This document shows, in pieces, positions 33,031-43,476 of a stretch of DNA of 64,000 nt. The stretch spans positions 27,936-91,935 of the forward strand of contig JADGPK010000006.1 of NCBI GenBank assembly GCA_017882445.1, written 5' to 3'. The notes under the pieces are model-generated. The model was given only the letters and a program-made list of their open reading frames with translations, was not told the DNA's origin and searched no databases. The DNA is from Solirubrobacteraceae bacterium (GTDB taxonomy: Bacteria > Actinomycetota > Thermoleophilia > Solirubrobacterales > Solirubrobacteraceae). How positions within the stretch are numbered: the first letter of the stretch is position 1; each line of letters opens with the position of its first letter. The translations under genes and the position numbers were made by a program.

Positions 33031-34445
33031 CAGGGCGTCTCCGATGGGTCGCAGCTCAGCAGTTCGTTGTCGGTGAACGGCGAGGAGTGGTCCGCGGCCG
33101 GCTGCGTCGCCGCGCCCGGGCAGCGGCGCAGCTGTCCGGTCTTCAGGCCTTCGAGGGCCTGTTGCGGGCTGGCCGGCGTGAGGGTGTTGTTCGCGCCGAG
33201 CGTGAAGTCGGGCAGCACCGGCGTGAGGCGGGCGTAGTGTCCGTTGGCGTCGTAGTAGGAGGCTGCCTGACCGAATGTGCGCAGCGTGCCCGCGAGGTCG
33301 GGGGCGTAGGGGCCGAAGAACGCTGTGATCGGGACCGATTCCTGTAGCGCCGTGACCGTGCTCGGCGAGCTCGTCGACAGGGCCTGCGCGAGCGCCGGAA
33401 GCGCCCGCGCGAGGTCGGTGAGATCGTTGTTGGCCCCGGGCCGGTTGATCGCGAGGTTGAAGTTGCTCACCGCCGGCGTCGCCGTGGTCACCAACGGGCG
33501 CAGACGTTCCAGCAACGTGGTCAGCGACTTGGTCGTGGGCCGCGACGTGTCCACGAGCTTTTTCAGCGCGCCGAACGTGGAGGGGACTTCGGCGAACGTG
33601 CGGTTGCCCTGGCGCAGGGTGAGGGGAAGCTGGCGCAGGCCCTGGGCGAACTGCGTCTGCTGCGAGCCGATCGCCCTGAACGTCGTGTTCGCGTTTTCGA
33701 TCAGGTCCGCGAGCTGTTCCTTGCGGGCCGCGATCGTCGTCACGGCCTTGGCCGTTTCGACGAGGAAGTTCGTGAACGTCGGCTGGTCGCGCACGAGCTC
33801 GGCGAAGAAGTGGTCGGTCGCGGTGAGCGCGGGCGCGAAGTATTCGGTCGACCGGCCGAAGTCACGGCCCGCCCCGGCGTACTGTTCCGCGGTCCCCTGG
33901 ATGAACCCCTGGAGGCCCTTGCGCGTCTTCGGGTCGAGCGTGTTGAACAGCTGGTCGAGATCGACGACTTCGCGAGTGGCGCTCGCGGTCAGCGTCGCGC
34001 CGGCGGGGAGCGCCGGGTTGCTGTTGGGTCCCGGGGTCAGCACGATGTAGCGGTTGGCGATCGTGGAGAGCGACGGCACCCTCACCTGCGCGACCGTGCC
34101 CTCGTGCAACGGTGTCAACGAGGAGTCGACGTGGATCGTGACGCGCGCCTTGAAGTCGTGGGTCAGCACGATGTCGGTGATGCTGCCGACCGGCACCCCG
34201 CCTACCTGTACCTGGTCTCCCCTGACGAGCTGTCCGGCTTCCTTGAACACCAGTTGATAGTCAGCACCGCCGCCGCCGCCGAACGCGAGGTAGGCGACGA
34301 TCAGCACGACGAGCGCGAGCGCGCCCACGGGGAGGATCCGGCCGAGGCCCGACCGCGGTGAGCGCACGCGCGGAGAGGGGCCCGACGGGTTGCGCGCGGG
34401 AGGAGGCGAGGCGGCCTCGGGGCTCGGAGGGCTAGCCGTTGCCAC
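33030..34445 (-). CDS. MCE family protein
   Basis: YQLVFKEAGQLVRGDQVQVGGVPVGSITDIVLTHDFKARVTIHV. Confidence 0.9.
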   Translation of the reverse strand: MATASPPSPEAASPPPARNPSGPSPRVRSPRSGLGRILPVGALALVVLIVAYLAFGGGGGADYQLVFKEAGQLVRGDQVQVGGVPVGSITDIVLTHDFKARVTIHVDSSLTPLHEGTVAQVRVPSLSTIANRYIVLTPGPNSNPALPAGATLTASATREVVDLDQLFNTLDPKTRKGLQGFIQGTAEQYAGAGRDFGRSTEYFAPALTATDHFFAELVRDQPTFTNFLVETAKAVTTIAARKEQLADLIENANTTFRAIGSQQTQFAQGLRQLPLTLRQGNRTFAEVPSTFGALKKLVDTSRPTTKSLTTLLERLRPLVTTATPAVSNFNLAINRPGANNDLTDLARALPALAQALSTSSPSTVTALQESVPITAFFGPYAPDLAGTLRTFGQAASYYDANGHYARLTPVLPDFTLGANNTLTPASPQQALEGLKTGQLRRCPGAATQPAADHSSPFTDNELLSCDPSETP

Positions 34446-36669
34446 CGGCGCCTCCTTCGGTGGTCGTGGAGCCGACGCTTGGATTGTCCGGGATGGCCGC
34501 CGCCGAGGGACCGCGGCCGACCGTCGGATCGGGGATCTCGCCCAGTCGGGCGATCAGCTTGATCCAGTCGCTCGGCGACAGCGACGAGTCCAGCAGGCCG
34601 GCGGCGTGTCCGACTCCGGTGCTCGGCGTGCTGAACGCGACGTGGATGGAGTCGCGGGCCCCGGGACTCGCGAGCGCGACGCTCGCCCCGGGGAAGCTCA
34701 TCAGGCTGACGATCCGGTGCGGCCTGGCTAGGCCCTGAAGCATCAGGAGCTTGCGCACCAGCGTGTCGGCGATCGAGCCGGAGCCCTGGTGACCGGCGAT
34801 CGGAATGCCGTTGACCGCGCTTATGTCGATGGCGTCCGCGCCAGCGCTCGTGGGGATGCTGGCGGCCAGCGCCGCCGGGGTCGAGCCGCCGCATCTGAGC
34901 CCGGACACGGTCGGCCTGAGTCCCGATACCGACAGGTACTCGAGCATGGCGAGCACGCGCTCCTCGACCCTTCCGGCCTGGACGTCCTGGCGTCCGCAGC
35001 GGCCGAGACGAATGCCGCCGTCGTGCAGCACCTGCGGCTCGAGCTGCTGCTTGGACTCGAGCAGCACCTGGCCGACCGTCGGGGAGGTCGCCAGGAACGG
35101 GTTCTCGCCCTTGGCCCTGAAGATGGAGCTGTTCTCGAGCGCCACCCACCCGTCGAGGATCGGCTTCGGGTCGATCAGCGGAGCGCCCACACCGGCGGGG
35201 CGGATCTGGAAGAAGATGTGCGGCTGGGACCCACCGGCGCCGGCGCCCGCGCCGAGGTGGCCGAGGACGGTTCCCGCGATCACCTGGGCCCCTGGGAGCA
35301 GCGTGTGCAGGTAGACGTCGTTGGCGCCGTCTCGCAGCACGCGCACCTTCGTCGCGCGCGACGATCTCACGGGCGCCCGCGCGCTGTCCGGCGCCGGCGG
35401 CGGGAGGGGCGAGGATTCGAGATCGGCCGCCGCGCCGAGGGCGAGCGCCGAGGCGGTGGCGCCCGCGGAGATCGGCGAACGCGGCTGCGCGCCGGCGGTC
35501 GCAGGACCACTCGGGGCGGGTTCGAGACCGGACTGGGCGATGCGCCCGCTCGGCGCGGTGTGGACGTGCGGCTGGAGCACCGGGTACACCGAGGCGACTT
35601 CGCCAAGCTGGGCGTAGACGTAGGTGTTGCCGAATGCGTCGCGCAGGGAGATGAACCGCCCGAGCGACGGTGAGTTCCCGATCTGCACGATCTCGCCGTC
35701 CTGCACCGCGATCACCGGAGCGCCCGCCGGTCCGTTGATCGTCGTACCGACGAGTGTCTCGGCGGAGCGCGATCCGATCGCGGGGACGGTCGCGAAGCCG
35801 TCGTCGAAGTGCGACGGCGCGTGCACCGGAAAGCGGGCCTCGGTGAGACCGGTGATCGCGCCGAGCAGTTCGGACGGCGTGCCGCCGAGGAGCTGTGCGC
35901 GCAGCATCACCGAGTCGACGTACGCCTGCGAGTGGTTGTAGGAGAAGACCGCCGACTTGATGTCGGTGTTCCCGCCCGCGGCTCGCAGGTACCTGGCGGC
36001 GGCGAAGATCGCGTCGGCGGGGTTGTACGGGTCGCGGTAGCCGTCACCGTTCGCGTCGATGCCGTACTGAGCCCACTCGGCGGGCAGGAACTGCATCCAG
36101 CCCTCGGCGCCCGCGCTGGAGACGCTCAGGTCCCTGCCGTAGTCGGTCTCGACCTCGTTGATCGCGGCGAGCACCTGCCATGGGATCCCGTAGGCGCTAC
36201 CGGCGGCCTGGTAGATCGGCAGCAGGAACGGGGGAACCTGGAAGTCTTCGATGAAGAAGCCCGGGACGCCCGCGATTCCGGACTCAAGCGCCGGCGACAG
36301 CCCCGGGGTGAGCGCCGACGGCGAGGCGGCCTTCTGCCGGGCGCGCGCCGCGGACGAGGAGGAGGCTTCGCTCGTGGCGGTCGAGCCGCCCGCGGGCGAG
36401 CCCTTCCCCTTCGCGTTGGCGCGACCGGGGGCGGAGGAGCCCGCCGGACTGCTGCCCTGCGAGAGCTGGGCCTGCACCTGCGGCGCGGCCGGTTCCGCCG
36501 GCGGGGCGCTCGGGGACGCCGGCTGTTCGGCCGCGCCGCCCGGCGAGGAGGCGGGGGCTTCGGCCGGAGATGCAGCGACTGCTGGGGCGGCCAACACCAG
36601 GGCCGCCGGCAGCGCGACCAGCGCGAGCGCCCGGCGAACGAGTTTCGGTGCGTTGGTCACCGGGATCAC
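34432..36669 (-). CDS. Secreted lytic transglycosylase with LytM/M23-like domain, embedded in mce operon
   Basis: Signal peptide; AYGIPWQVLAAINEVETDYGRDLSVSSAGAEGWMQFLPAEW (SLT/MltB-type); later VQIGNSPSLGRFISLRDAFGNTYVYAQLG...SQPHIFFQIRP (M23-like). Confidence 0.87.
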   Translation of the reverse strand: MIPVTNAPKLVRRALALVALPAALVLAAPAVAASPAEAPASSPGGAAEQPASPSAPPAEPAAPQVQAQLSQGSSPAGSSAPGRANAKGKGSPAGGSTATSEASSSSAARARQKAASPSALTPGLSPALESGIAGVPGFFIEDFQVPPFLLPIYQAAGSAYGIPWQVLAAINEVETDYGRDLSVSSAGAEGWMQFLPAEWAQYGIDANGDGYRDPYNPADAIFAAARYLRAAGGNTDIKSAVFSYNHSQAYVDSVMLRAQLLGGTPSELLGAITGLTEARFPVHAPSHFDDGFATVPAIGSRSAETLVGTTINGPAGAPVIAVQDGEIVQIGNSPSLGRFISLRDAFGNTYVYAQLGEVASVYPVLQPHVHTAPSGRIAQSGLEPAPSGPATAGAQPRSPISAGATASALALGAAADLESSPLPPPAPDSARAPVRSSRATKVRVLRDGANDVYLHTLLPGAQVIAGTVLGHLGAGAGAGGSQPHIFFQIRPAGVGAPLIDPKPILDGWVALENSSIFRAKGENPFLATSPTVGQVLLESKQQLEPQVLHDGGIRLGRCGRQDVQAGRVEERVLAMLEYLSVSGLRPTVSGLRCGGSTPAALAASIPTSAGADAIDISAVNGIPIAGHQGSGSIADTLVRKLLMLQGLARPHRIVSLMSFPGASVALASPGARDSIHVAFSTPSTGVGHAAGLLDSSLSPSDWIKLIARLGEIPDPTVGRGPSAAAIPDNPSVGSTTTEGGAGGNG

Positions 36670-38256
36670 TCAGTTGCCCAGGAGGTAGTTGAGCAGCAGC
36701 CCGCCCGCGCCAGAGCCTTCGGCTTCGGCTTCGGGCGAGTAGTAGGTGGTGCCGGCTGTCGAGCCGCCCACGGGTTGGGCGGTGGGCGTGGAGCCCGCGG
36801 CGGTGGGCGAGCCCGCGGCGGCGGGGGAGCCCGCCAGTTCCCGCGGCGTGGGAGCCGAGCCGGGGTATTTCGCGAGCGCCTCTGCCGGCGTGGCGCCTTT
36901 CAGGACGGCGAGCGTGCGCGCCATGATCAGGCCGGTCGGTTCGCTCGCGGAGGACGCTGTGGCGACGGACGCCTTGCTCGCGCCGGTGTCGAAGATCCTC
37001 CGCACGCACCCCTGGCCCACTTCCTTGATCGCATATTTCAGGCAGGCGGTGGCCACGCCTTCGGCGCGCAGGAAGTGCCCGAGCGCGTCATATCCGTTGG
37101 CGGCGCCGGCGCCGAGGAAGATGAAGTCGAGCAGACGCTCCAGGCCGCCGGTGCTCCGCAGGCTGGCGAGCAGTTCGGCGAGGTGGCCGGAGAACGGCTG
37201 GAGGCCAGCTCCCAGCGATTTCAGCCGTGCGAGCAGAGGCTTGGTGGCGACGAGCGCGGGACCGGAGACCTTGGCGGTCTGGCCGAGGCTTCCGAAGTAC
37301 GTGGAGGAGCTGCTCGAGAACGCGGGCAGGTGCGTGAACGCCTGGTTGATCCCGGGAGCGGCGACTCCGAGGTTGGTGAACACCGGGGTGGTCTGGTCGG
37401 CGAACCGGCCGAGGCGTTCCATCGCCGGTCCGAGCTGCCTGAGGAAGGGCGGGAAGTCGGCGAGGTTGCGGGCCAGGGCGCCACGGTGCGCCGCGGTCGC
37501 CTGCGCCACCTTGTTGCTCTGCACGATGAAGTCCGCGACCCGGCCGCGGACCCTGGCGAACGGCGCCAGCGCTCGGTCGGAGTCGACGGCCAGCTGGGCG
37601 AGGACGTGGTTCTCGCTCGCCAGGATCGCGAGCACCCTGTCGAGTTCCTGCAGCGCCGGGTTGGCACGGCGGATGACCGCGCTGAGGTCGCTTCCGCGCC
37701 CGGCGAGGCCGGCGCCGAGTTCGTTGATGATGATCGTCAGGCGCTGGCGTTCGGGCAGGCGGCTGATGTCGCCGAGCAGGTCGACGTCGACCGGGCTGTG
37801 GTTGTTCTGCACCGGCAGCAGACGCTCGCCTTCGCCTTCCTGGCCCGCGGGTATCTTCGCCAGTGGCGGGGGCAGCGGCGTGCCTTCGACGCGCGGCTGG
37901 GTGGGGAGGCAGTCGACGTACTTCTCGCCGATCAGCGCCTGGGGGCGGACCGTGCAGCTGGCGTCGACGCGAAAGTCCTGGAAGCCCGTGTTTTCGATGT
38001 GCAGCACCACCGCGGCCTTGGCCTGCGGCGTCGCCGTGACCGATCCCACCGAGCCGACCTTGACACCGTCGATCTTCACGTCCTCGCCGGAGATGATGTT
38101 GCCGGCGTCGTCGAAGATCGCTCGGACGGTATAGCCCCCATTGGAGCCGCCGGCCGAGGTGGCGAGCAGGACGAGCACGACCGCGAGCGCCGCGACGCAG
38201 GCCGCGCCGGCGACACCGCCCGCCACTCTCCTCCATCCGACGGTCTGCGTCCTCAC
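36670..38256 (-). CDS. MCE family protein (first gene of the operon in this window)
   Basis: YTVRAIFDDAGNIISGEDVKIDGVKVGSVGSVTATPQAKAAVVLHI. Confidence 0.9.
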   Translation of the reverse strand: MRTQTVGWRRVAGGVAGAACVAALAVVLVLLATSAGGSNGGYTVRAIFDDAGNIISGEDVKIDGVKVGSVGSVTATPQAKAAVVLHIENTGFQDFRVDASCTVRPQALIGEKYVDCLPTQPRVEGTPLPPPLAKIPAGQEGEGERLLPVQNNHSPVDVDLLGDISRLPERQRLTIIINELGAGLAGRGSDLSAVIRRANPALQELDRVLAILASENHVLAQLAVDSDRALAPFARVRGRVADFIVQSNKVAQATAAHRGALARNLADFPPFLRQLGPAMERLGRFADQTTPVFTNLGVAAPGINQAFTHLPAFSSSSSTYFGSLGQTAKVSGPALVATKPLLARLKSLGAGLQPFSGHLAELLASLRSTGGLERLLDFIFLGAGAANGYDALGHFLRAEGVATACLKYAIKEVGQGCVRRIFDTGASKASVATASSASEPTGLIMARTLAVLKGATPAEALAKYPGSAPTPRELAGSPAAAGSPTAAGSTPTAQPVGGSTAGTTYYSPEAEAEGSGAGGLLLNYLLGN

Positions 38257-38378
38257 CCCGATCCTTCCCTGGCCGCGTTCACAACGAGCCGGGCGACCCC
38301 ACCGTTCGATGAGGTCGCCCGTCCCACTCTGCAGTCCACGAGCTTACGCCGTCGCGAACGTGAACTCCTGCTCGCTGC

Positions 38379-39164
38379 CTACTTCCTTGGGCACGGCGCT
38401 TTGTAGGTCGTCGTCACGACCTGTTCGGACAGACCGCCGAGGCCCGCGAAGGTCAGTTCCGCCTTCAGGGGGAAGCCGCCTTTCGGGCACATCCCCTTCT
38501 TCGGGACCCTGCCGTAATAGGTTGCTTTGTTGTTTTTCGGCCCGTAGGCCGCGCCGACCTTGCTGACGATCTTTTCAACCGATGCGTCGGGAGCGCCCGG
38601 CACCGTTTCGACCAGCGGCACCTGGACGACCGCCTCCGGCCCGAAGCCACCGGCGCCGTTGAGGTGGATGTACCTGCCGACCGACGTGATTTCAATCGAC
38701 GCGGGCGTGTGACCCGCGGCGAAGAAGTACAGGCCGCCGCCCGGCGCGAAGAAGGATTCAATGCTCAAAGTCTCGGGAACCCGTTCGTTGCCGAAGACGA
38801 CGAAACCTTCCGCCTTGCCCGCCGTGCCGGCCTTCGATTTCTTCGGGCACTTCGTCGGTTCCTTTTCTTCGACGATCGCTTTCTTCGAGCAGGTCGCGAA
38901 GCCCGACGGGTGCAGCACCGTGCCCTTGGGCAGGTACACGTTGATGCCGATCAGCGGAGGCGGGTACCCGCCGTATTCGGTCCCCTTGATCGTGAATTCG
39001 GCCTGGAAGGCCGCGCCGGCTCCATAGATGTTGCCGGTGCCCGGGTAGCCCGAGATCGGAACGGCTTCCGCTTTGAGCGTCACGGTGGGCGCCGCCGAGG
39101 CGACGCTCGAGAGCGCCAGCACGGCGAGGGCGGTTACGGCAAGACAGGTGGATGCTCTGCGCAT
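38379..39164 (-). CDS. Secreted protein of unknown function
   Basis: Signal peptide MRRASTCLAVTALAVLALSSVASAAP; ATG at 39164. Confidence 0.7.
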   Translation of the reverse strand: MRRASTCLAVTALAVLALSSVASAAPTVTLKAEAVPISGYPGTGNIYGAGAAFQAEFTIKGTEYGGYPPPLIGINVYLPKGTVLHPSGFATCSKKAIVEEKEPTKCPKKSKAGTAGKAEGFVVFGNERVPETLSIESFFAPGGGLYFFAAGHTPASIEITSVGRYIHLNGAGGFGPEAVVQVPLVETVPGAPDASVEKIVSKVGAAYGPKNNKATYYGRVPKKGMCPKGGFPLKAELTFAGLGGLSEQVVTTTYKAPCPRK

Positions 39165-39435
39165 CAGTATCTCTCCTATTTTGATGGACAGGACCGCCTC
39201 GATCCGGGTAGCTCCGGAGCCATGCCGGTCCGGCGACATCGAGATCCCCTGACCACTCAGCCGGGGAACATTGGCGACTTCTACTGCAATCTTATCCGCC
39301 ACGGGCGACGCCTTCAAGGTGGAACCGCACCGCGGGCCGACCGAGACACTCTTACCCCGGGCACCGCGAGGCGAAACGGCGAAGCGCTGACGGGAATGCG
39401 CGCGCATGGGCGAACTATAAGGCTCAGGTGGAGAG

Positions 39436-40554
39436 TCAGGTCGGCTGGGCGGACAGCTCGAGCTGGGCGCCGGAGAAGCGTACGCCCACCGGCTCGAGGA
39501 TGACCTGCCTGGGACCCTCCTCCACGCGTCCGGCGACCGCTGCGCTCAGCCCCAGGCTCTGCGCGATGGCCACGATCTTCTCGCCGTCGCCGGCTGCGCA
39601 GTAGAGCGCATAGCCGGCTCCCATGTTGAAGGTGCAGTACGCAGCCTGGGGATCCAGGCCCGCCTGCTCGACGAGGAAGTCGAGCACCGCCGGCACCGCG
39701 GGCAGCCGCTCGATGCGATAGGTCAGCGGCCGGGGCGGGCGCATCAGCTTGAGCAGGCCGTGGCCGGTGACGTGGCTGATGTATGTCACCCGCACGTCCG
39801 CGTCCAGCAGCGCGGCGACGAGTCCCACGTACATCACCGACGGCTCGAGCAGCGCCTCCCCCAGCGTCTCGCCGTCGGACAGCTCGGTCGCGTAACCCCG
39901 CTCCAGCCGGCCGGCGACGAGGCGGGCGAGCGAAGCGCCGTTGGCGTGCAGCCCGCTGGAGGCCACCAGCACGATCTCGTCGCCTGGGCCGAGCTCCTCC
40001 CCGAGGATCGGCGAGCGCCCCTCGGGCACGACTCCGACGGCCGCGCCTGCGAGCTCGATGTCCTTCTCCTCGAGCAGTCCCGGGAGCGATGGCGACTCCC
40101 CTCCCCCCCACACGCAGCCCGCGTCCGCGCAGGCACGGCGCCAGCCCTCGAGCAGCGCGCCGGCCCGCTCGAGCTCGAGGTACCACTCCGAGGCGCCGGT
40201 CGCGAAGTAGGCGTTCACCACGAGCGGCAGCGCGCCCACGCAGCACAGGTCGTTGAGGATCGCCGCGACGGTGTCGTAGGCGACATCGGCGAAGCGGTTG
40301 AGCCCCTGGCCTTCGAGCACCTGGCGCGCGACGACCGACTTCGTGCCCAGGCCCTCCACCACGAACGCGAACGCCTGCCCACCCAGCTCGAACACGAACG
40401 CGGGCTCGCCCCTGGATGCGTCCAGCGCGCGCCCGCCCCTCGCGTGCAGCAGCGATGACGTGGAAAGGGCCTTGGCCATGGCCAGTCGCTTGCCTGCGTC
40501 CAGGGCGTCGTAATCCACTCCCGCCGCGCGGTAGCTGGCGCCGTCTTCGCTCAT
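39436..40554 (-). CDS. AIR synthase / PurM-like protein
   Basis: YRAAGVDYDALD, VEGLGTKS, NDLCCVGALPLVVNAYFATG, SSGLHANGASL, YISHVTGHGLLKLMR. Confidence 0.8.
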   Translation of the reverse strand: MSEDGASYRAAGVDYDALDAGKRLAMAKALSTSSLLHARGGRALDASRGEPAFVFELGGQAFAFVVEGLGTKSVVARQVLEGQGLNRFADVAYDTVAAILNDLCCVGALPLVVNAYFATGASEWYLELERAGALLEGWRRACADAGCVWGGGESPSLPGLLEEKDIELAGAAVGVVPEGRSPILGEELGPGDEIVLVASSGLHANGASLARLVAGRLERGYATELSDGETLGEALLEPSVMYVGLVAALLDADVRVTYISHVTGHGLLKLMRPPRPLTYRIERLPAVPAVLDFLVEQAGLDPQAAYCTFNMGAGYALYCAAGDGEKIVAIAQSLGLSAAVAGRVEEGPRQVILEPVGVRFSGAQLELSAQPT

Positions 40555-40595
40555 GAGAGATGATCCTAAGCCCTTGCCACCACCGAGGAGGACCG

Positions 40596-41810
40596 ATGGA
40601 CTTCGAGCCCAGTCAGCGCTGTTCTGAATTCAAGGAGCGCCTCACGGCGTTCATGGACGAGCACGTCTACCCAGCGGAGGCGGTGTATGGGCGCCAGCTG
40701 CACGAGTCCGGAGACCCCCACCATCAGCCCCAGATCATGGAGGACCTCAAGGTGCGCGCGCGCGAGGCGGGGCTGTGGAACATGTTCCTGCCGGACGCCG
40801 AGCACGGCGCCGGGCTGTCCAACAGCGACTACGCGCCGCTCGCCGAGATCCTCGGACACTCGTTCATCGCTTCAGAGGCCTGTAACTGCTCCGCCCCCGA
40901 CACCGGGAACATGGAGGTGCTCCATCAGTTCGCCACCCCCGAGCAGAAGGACCGCTGGCTGACGCCGCTGCTCGAAGGCGAGATCCGTTCGGCCTTCGCG
41001 ATGACCGAGCCCGACGTCGCCAGCTCGGACGCGACCAACATCGCGATGCGGATCGAGCGCGACGGCGAGGAGTACGTGCTCAACGGGCGCAAGTGGTGGA
41101 CCTCGGGGGCGCATCACCCCCACTGCCGCATCATGATCGTGATGGGCAAGACCCAGACCGACGGGCCGAGGCACAGGCAGCAGAGCATGATCCTCGTGCC
41201 CCTCGACACCCCCGGCGTGACGCTCGTTCGCAACCTGTCGGTGTTCGGCTACTACGACCAGGAGGGTCACGCGGAAGTCGACTTCACCGACGTACGCGTG
41301 CCGGCCTCCAATCTGATCGCGGGCGAGGGCGACGGCTTCATGATCGCCCAGGCACGCCTGGGCCCTGGGCGCATCCATCACTGCATGCGGGCGCTCGGCA
41401 CCGCCGAGCGCGCCCTGGAGGCGATGTGTGCGCGCGCGGTCTCCCGCGTCACCTTCGGTCAGCCGATCGCCATGCGCGGCAACATCCAGGACTGGATCGC
41501 CGAGTCGCGCATCGAAATCGAGATGGCCCGGCTGCTGACGCTCAAGGCGGCATGGCTGATGGACACCGTCGGAAACCGCCAGGCCCGTACGGAGATCGCG
41601 GCGATCAAGGTGGCTGCGCCGAACGTGGCCCTGAAGGTCGTCGACCGTGCGATCCAGGTGCATGGCGGCGGCGGCGTGTCGCAGGACTTCATGCTCGCCG
41701 GCGCCTATGCACACCTGCGCACGCTGCGGCTCGCCGACGGCCCGGACGAGGTCCACAAGCTCTCGATCGCCCGGCGCGAGCTCGCGCCGCACATCCCGCG
41801 CGAGGAGTAG
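40596..41810 (+). CDS. Acyl-CoA dehydrogenase
   Basis: [62 protein letters not shown]. Confidence 0.92.
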   Translation: MDFEPSQRCSEFKERLTAFMDEHVYPAEAVYGRQLHESGDPHHQPQIMEDLKVRAREAGLWNMFLPDAEHGAGLSNSDYAPLAEILGHSFIASEACNCSAPDTGNMEVLHQFATPEQKDRWLTPLLEGEIRSAFAMTEPDVASSDATNIAMRIERDGEEYVLNGRKWWTSGAHHPHCRIMIVMGKTQTDGPRHRQQSMILVPLDTPGVTLVRNLSVFGYYDQEGHAEVDFTDVRVPASNLIAGEGDGFMIAQARLGPGRIHHCMRALGTAERALEAMCARAVSRVTFGQPIAMRGNIQDWIAESRIEIEMARLLTLKAAWLMDTVGNRQARTEIAAIKVAAPNVALKVVDRAIQVHGGGGVSQDFMLAGAYAHLRTLRLADGPDEVHKLSIARRELAPHIPREE

Positions 41811-41890
41811 GGGCGCCACGGTGCCGGCGCTCTCCGCGAACGGGCGAGGAAGTCGTCTCGGCGGACTCCGCTCTTGAGATGTGACGGGGA

Positions 41891-42628
41891 ATGATCTGGC
41901 TCGCACCGGCAGCGACCGTGATCGCCCTCGCCTCAGCGGCGCCGGCGCCGTCCGCACTCGTGGCCGGCGCATCCTCGACGCCACCGGCGTCCGAAGCGCC
42001 GGCGATCACACGCGTGCTCGGCGCGTCGGTGACGCCCGGTGAGGTGACCTACGGCGGCGCGGTCACGGTCGCCGGGCGCCTCACCGACGCCAACCAGGGC
42101 ATGAGCGGCGCGGAGGTGGTGCTCCAGGCCGACGCCTATCCGTTTCATGGCTTTGCCGCGCTGGCCCGCGCGGCGACCGCAGCCGACGGAGGCTTCACGT
42201 TCACAGGCGTGCGACCCGACCGCAACACCCGCCTGCGGGTCGTGCTCGAAGGATCGCCGACCACGACGAGCGCGCAGCTGTCCGTCACCGTCGACCCGAG
42301 CGTCGCGATCAACGCGCGCAGCCTCGGCCCCGGGCGGACGCGCCTCAGCATCCGGCTCGGCCACACCGTGCACGCGGGCTCGGCCTCGGCGAGCGCCTCG
42401 TGGTTCGTGGCGGCACGGGGGACGCGCGTGTTCCGCCTCGCGGCAGTCACTCAGACGCGCGAGCTCTCGCCGGGTCTCACCTACGCGAGCGCGACCATCA
42501 ACCCGCCGTCAAAGCGCTTCGTCTATCGCGTCTGCCTGAACCCGGCATGGGAACACGCGATGGGGCCGCCGGCCACGCATGGGCGCTGCCCCCGGCGCGA
42601 CTACGAGGTGCGCAGAGATGTGGGCTGA
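41891..42628 (+). CDS. Secreted protein with carboxypeptidase-regulatory-like beta domain, unknown function
   Basis: GEVTYGGAVTVAGRLTDANQGMSGAEVVLQADAYP..GGFTFTGVRPDRNTRLRVV. Confidence 0.6.
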   Translation: MIWLAPAATVIALASAAPAPSALVAGASSTPPASEAPAITRVLGASVTPGEVTYGGAVTVAGRLTDANQGMSGAEVVLQADAYPFHGFAALARAATAADGGFTFTGVRPDRNTRLRVVLEGSPTTTSAQLSVTVDPSVAINARSLGPGRTRLSIRLGHTVHAGSASASASWFVAARGTRVFRLAAVTQTRELSPGLTYASATINPPSKRFVYRVCLNPAWEHAMGPPATHGRCPRRDYEVRRDVG

Positions 42629-43436
42629 GCGGTTTCGACGCGGACGGCCGCTGATGCTCGTCGCGTGCGCCGGGCTTGCCGGCTGGGGACCAGCGAGCGC
42701 GGTGGCGCTCGAGTACGGAGGTGAGGGACGCGGCATCCCGGTCGTGCCGTATCCCTCTGCGGACGCGATCGCCGCGGCGAGCAGGTATCTCGACGGGCGC
42801 GCCGGACGGACATCGTTCGCGGTGGTGAACAGCCTGGGACAGCTGAGCGGGGTGCGGCTGCGCGAGCATTTCGAGACGGCCAGCGTGGTCAAGGTGATGA
42901 TGCTCGTCGCCTACCTGCAGATGCTGAGCGCCCAGCACCGCGGCTTGGACGCTGCCGATACGTCGCTTCTGTATCCGATGATCCACGTCTCGGACAACAA
43001 CGCCGCCTCGGCGGTGACCGCGATCGTGGGCGGCGCGGCGGTCGCGCGGGTCGCGCGGGAGTCGGGCATGTCCGACTACGCCCCGGGGGTCGGTTGGTGG
43101 GCCTACACGCAGACCTCGGCCGCGGACCAGGCGCGCCTCTTCTTCGCGCTCGAACGGCTCGTGCCACGGCGTTTCTACGCGTATGCGCGCGGACTGTTGT
43201 CGGGTATCGAGCCGTCGCAGAGCTGGGGCGTGCCACCGGTCGGTCGACCCCGATGGCAGGTGTTCTTCAAGACCGGCGCGCTCCCCGAACAGGGGTTGTT
43301 CAACGAGGTCGCCCGCCTGGAGCGGCCGCGATTGACGTTTACCATCGCCGTCTTCACCGACGGCGATCCGTCGATGAGCTACGGCGAGCAGACGATCGAA
43401 GGGGTCGCCGCGACGCTGCTGGCGCGTTCGCCATGA
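42618..43436 (+). CDS. Class A beta-lactamase-like serine hydrolase
   Basis: SxxK in TASVVKVMM, SDN in HVSDNNAAS, KTG in FFKTGALP. Confidence 0.82.
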   Translation: MWAERFRRGRPLMLVACAGLAGWGPASAVALEYGGEGRGIPVVPYPSADAIAAASRYLDGRAGRTSFAVVNSLGQLSGVRLREHFETASVVKVMMLVAYLQMLSAQHRGLDAADTSLLYPMIHVSDNNAASAVTAIVGGAAVARVARESGMSDYAPGVGWWAYTQTSAADQARLFFALERLVPRRFYAYARGLLSGIEPSQSWGVPPVGRPRWQVFFKTGALPEQGLFNEVARLERPRLTFTIAVFTDGDPSMSYGEQTIEGVAATLLARSP

Positions 43437-43476
43437 CGGTGGCGGACAGCGTGGACGGCACGCGCCGGGTGAACCG

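Noticed and set aside
35809-38406. 865-aa plus-strand ORF
   Set aside because: Antisense to the LT and MCE genes; glycine/arginine-rich artefact
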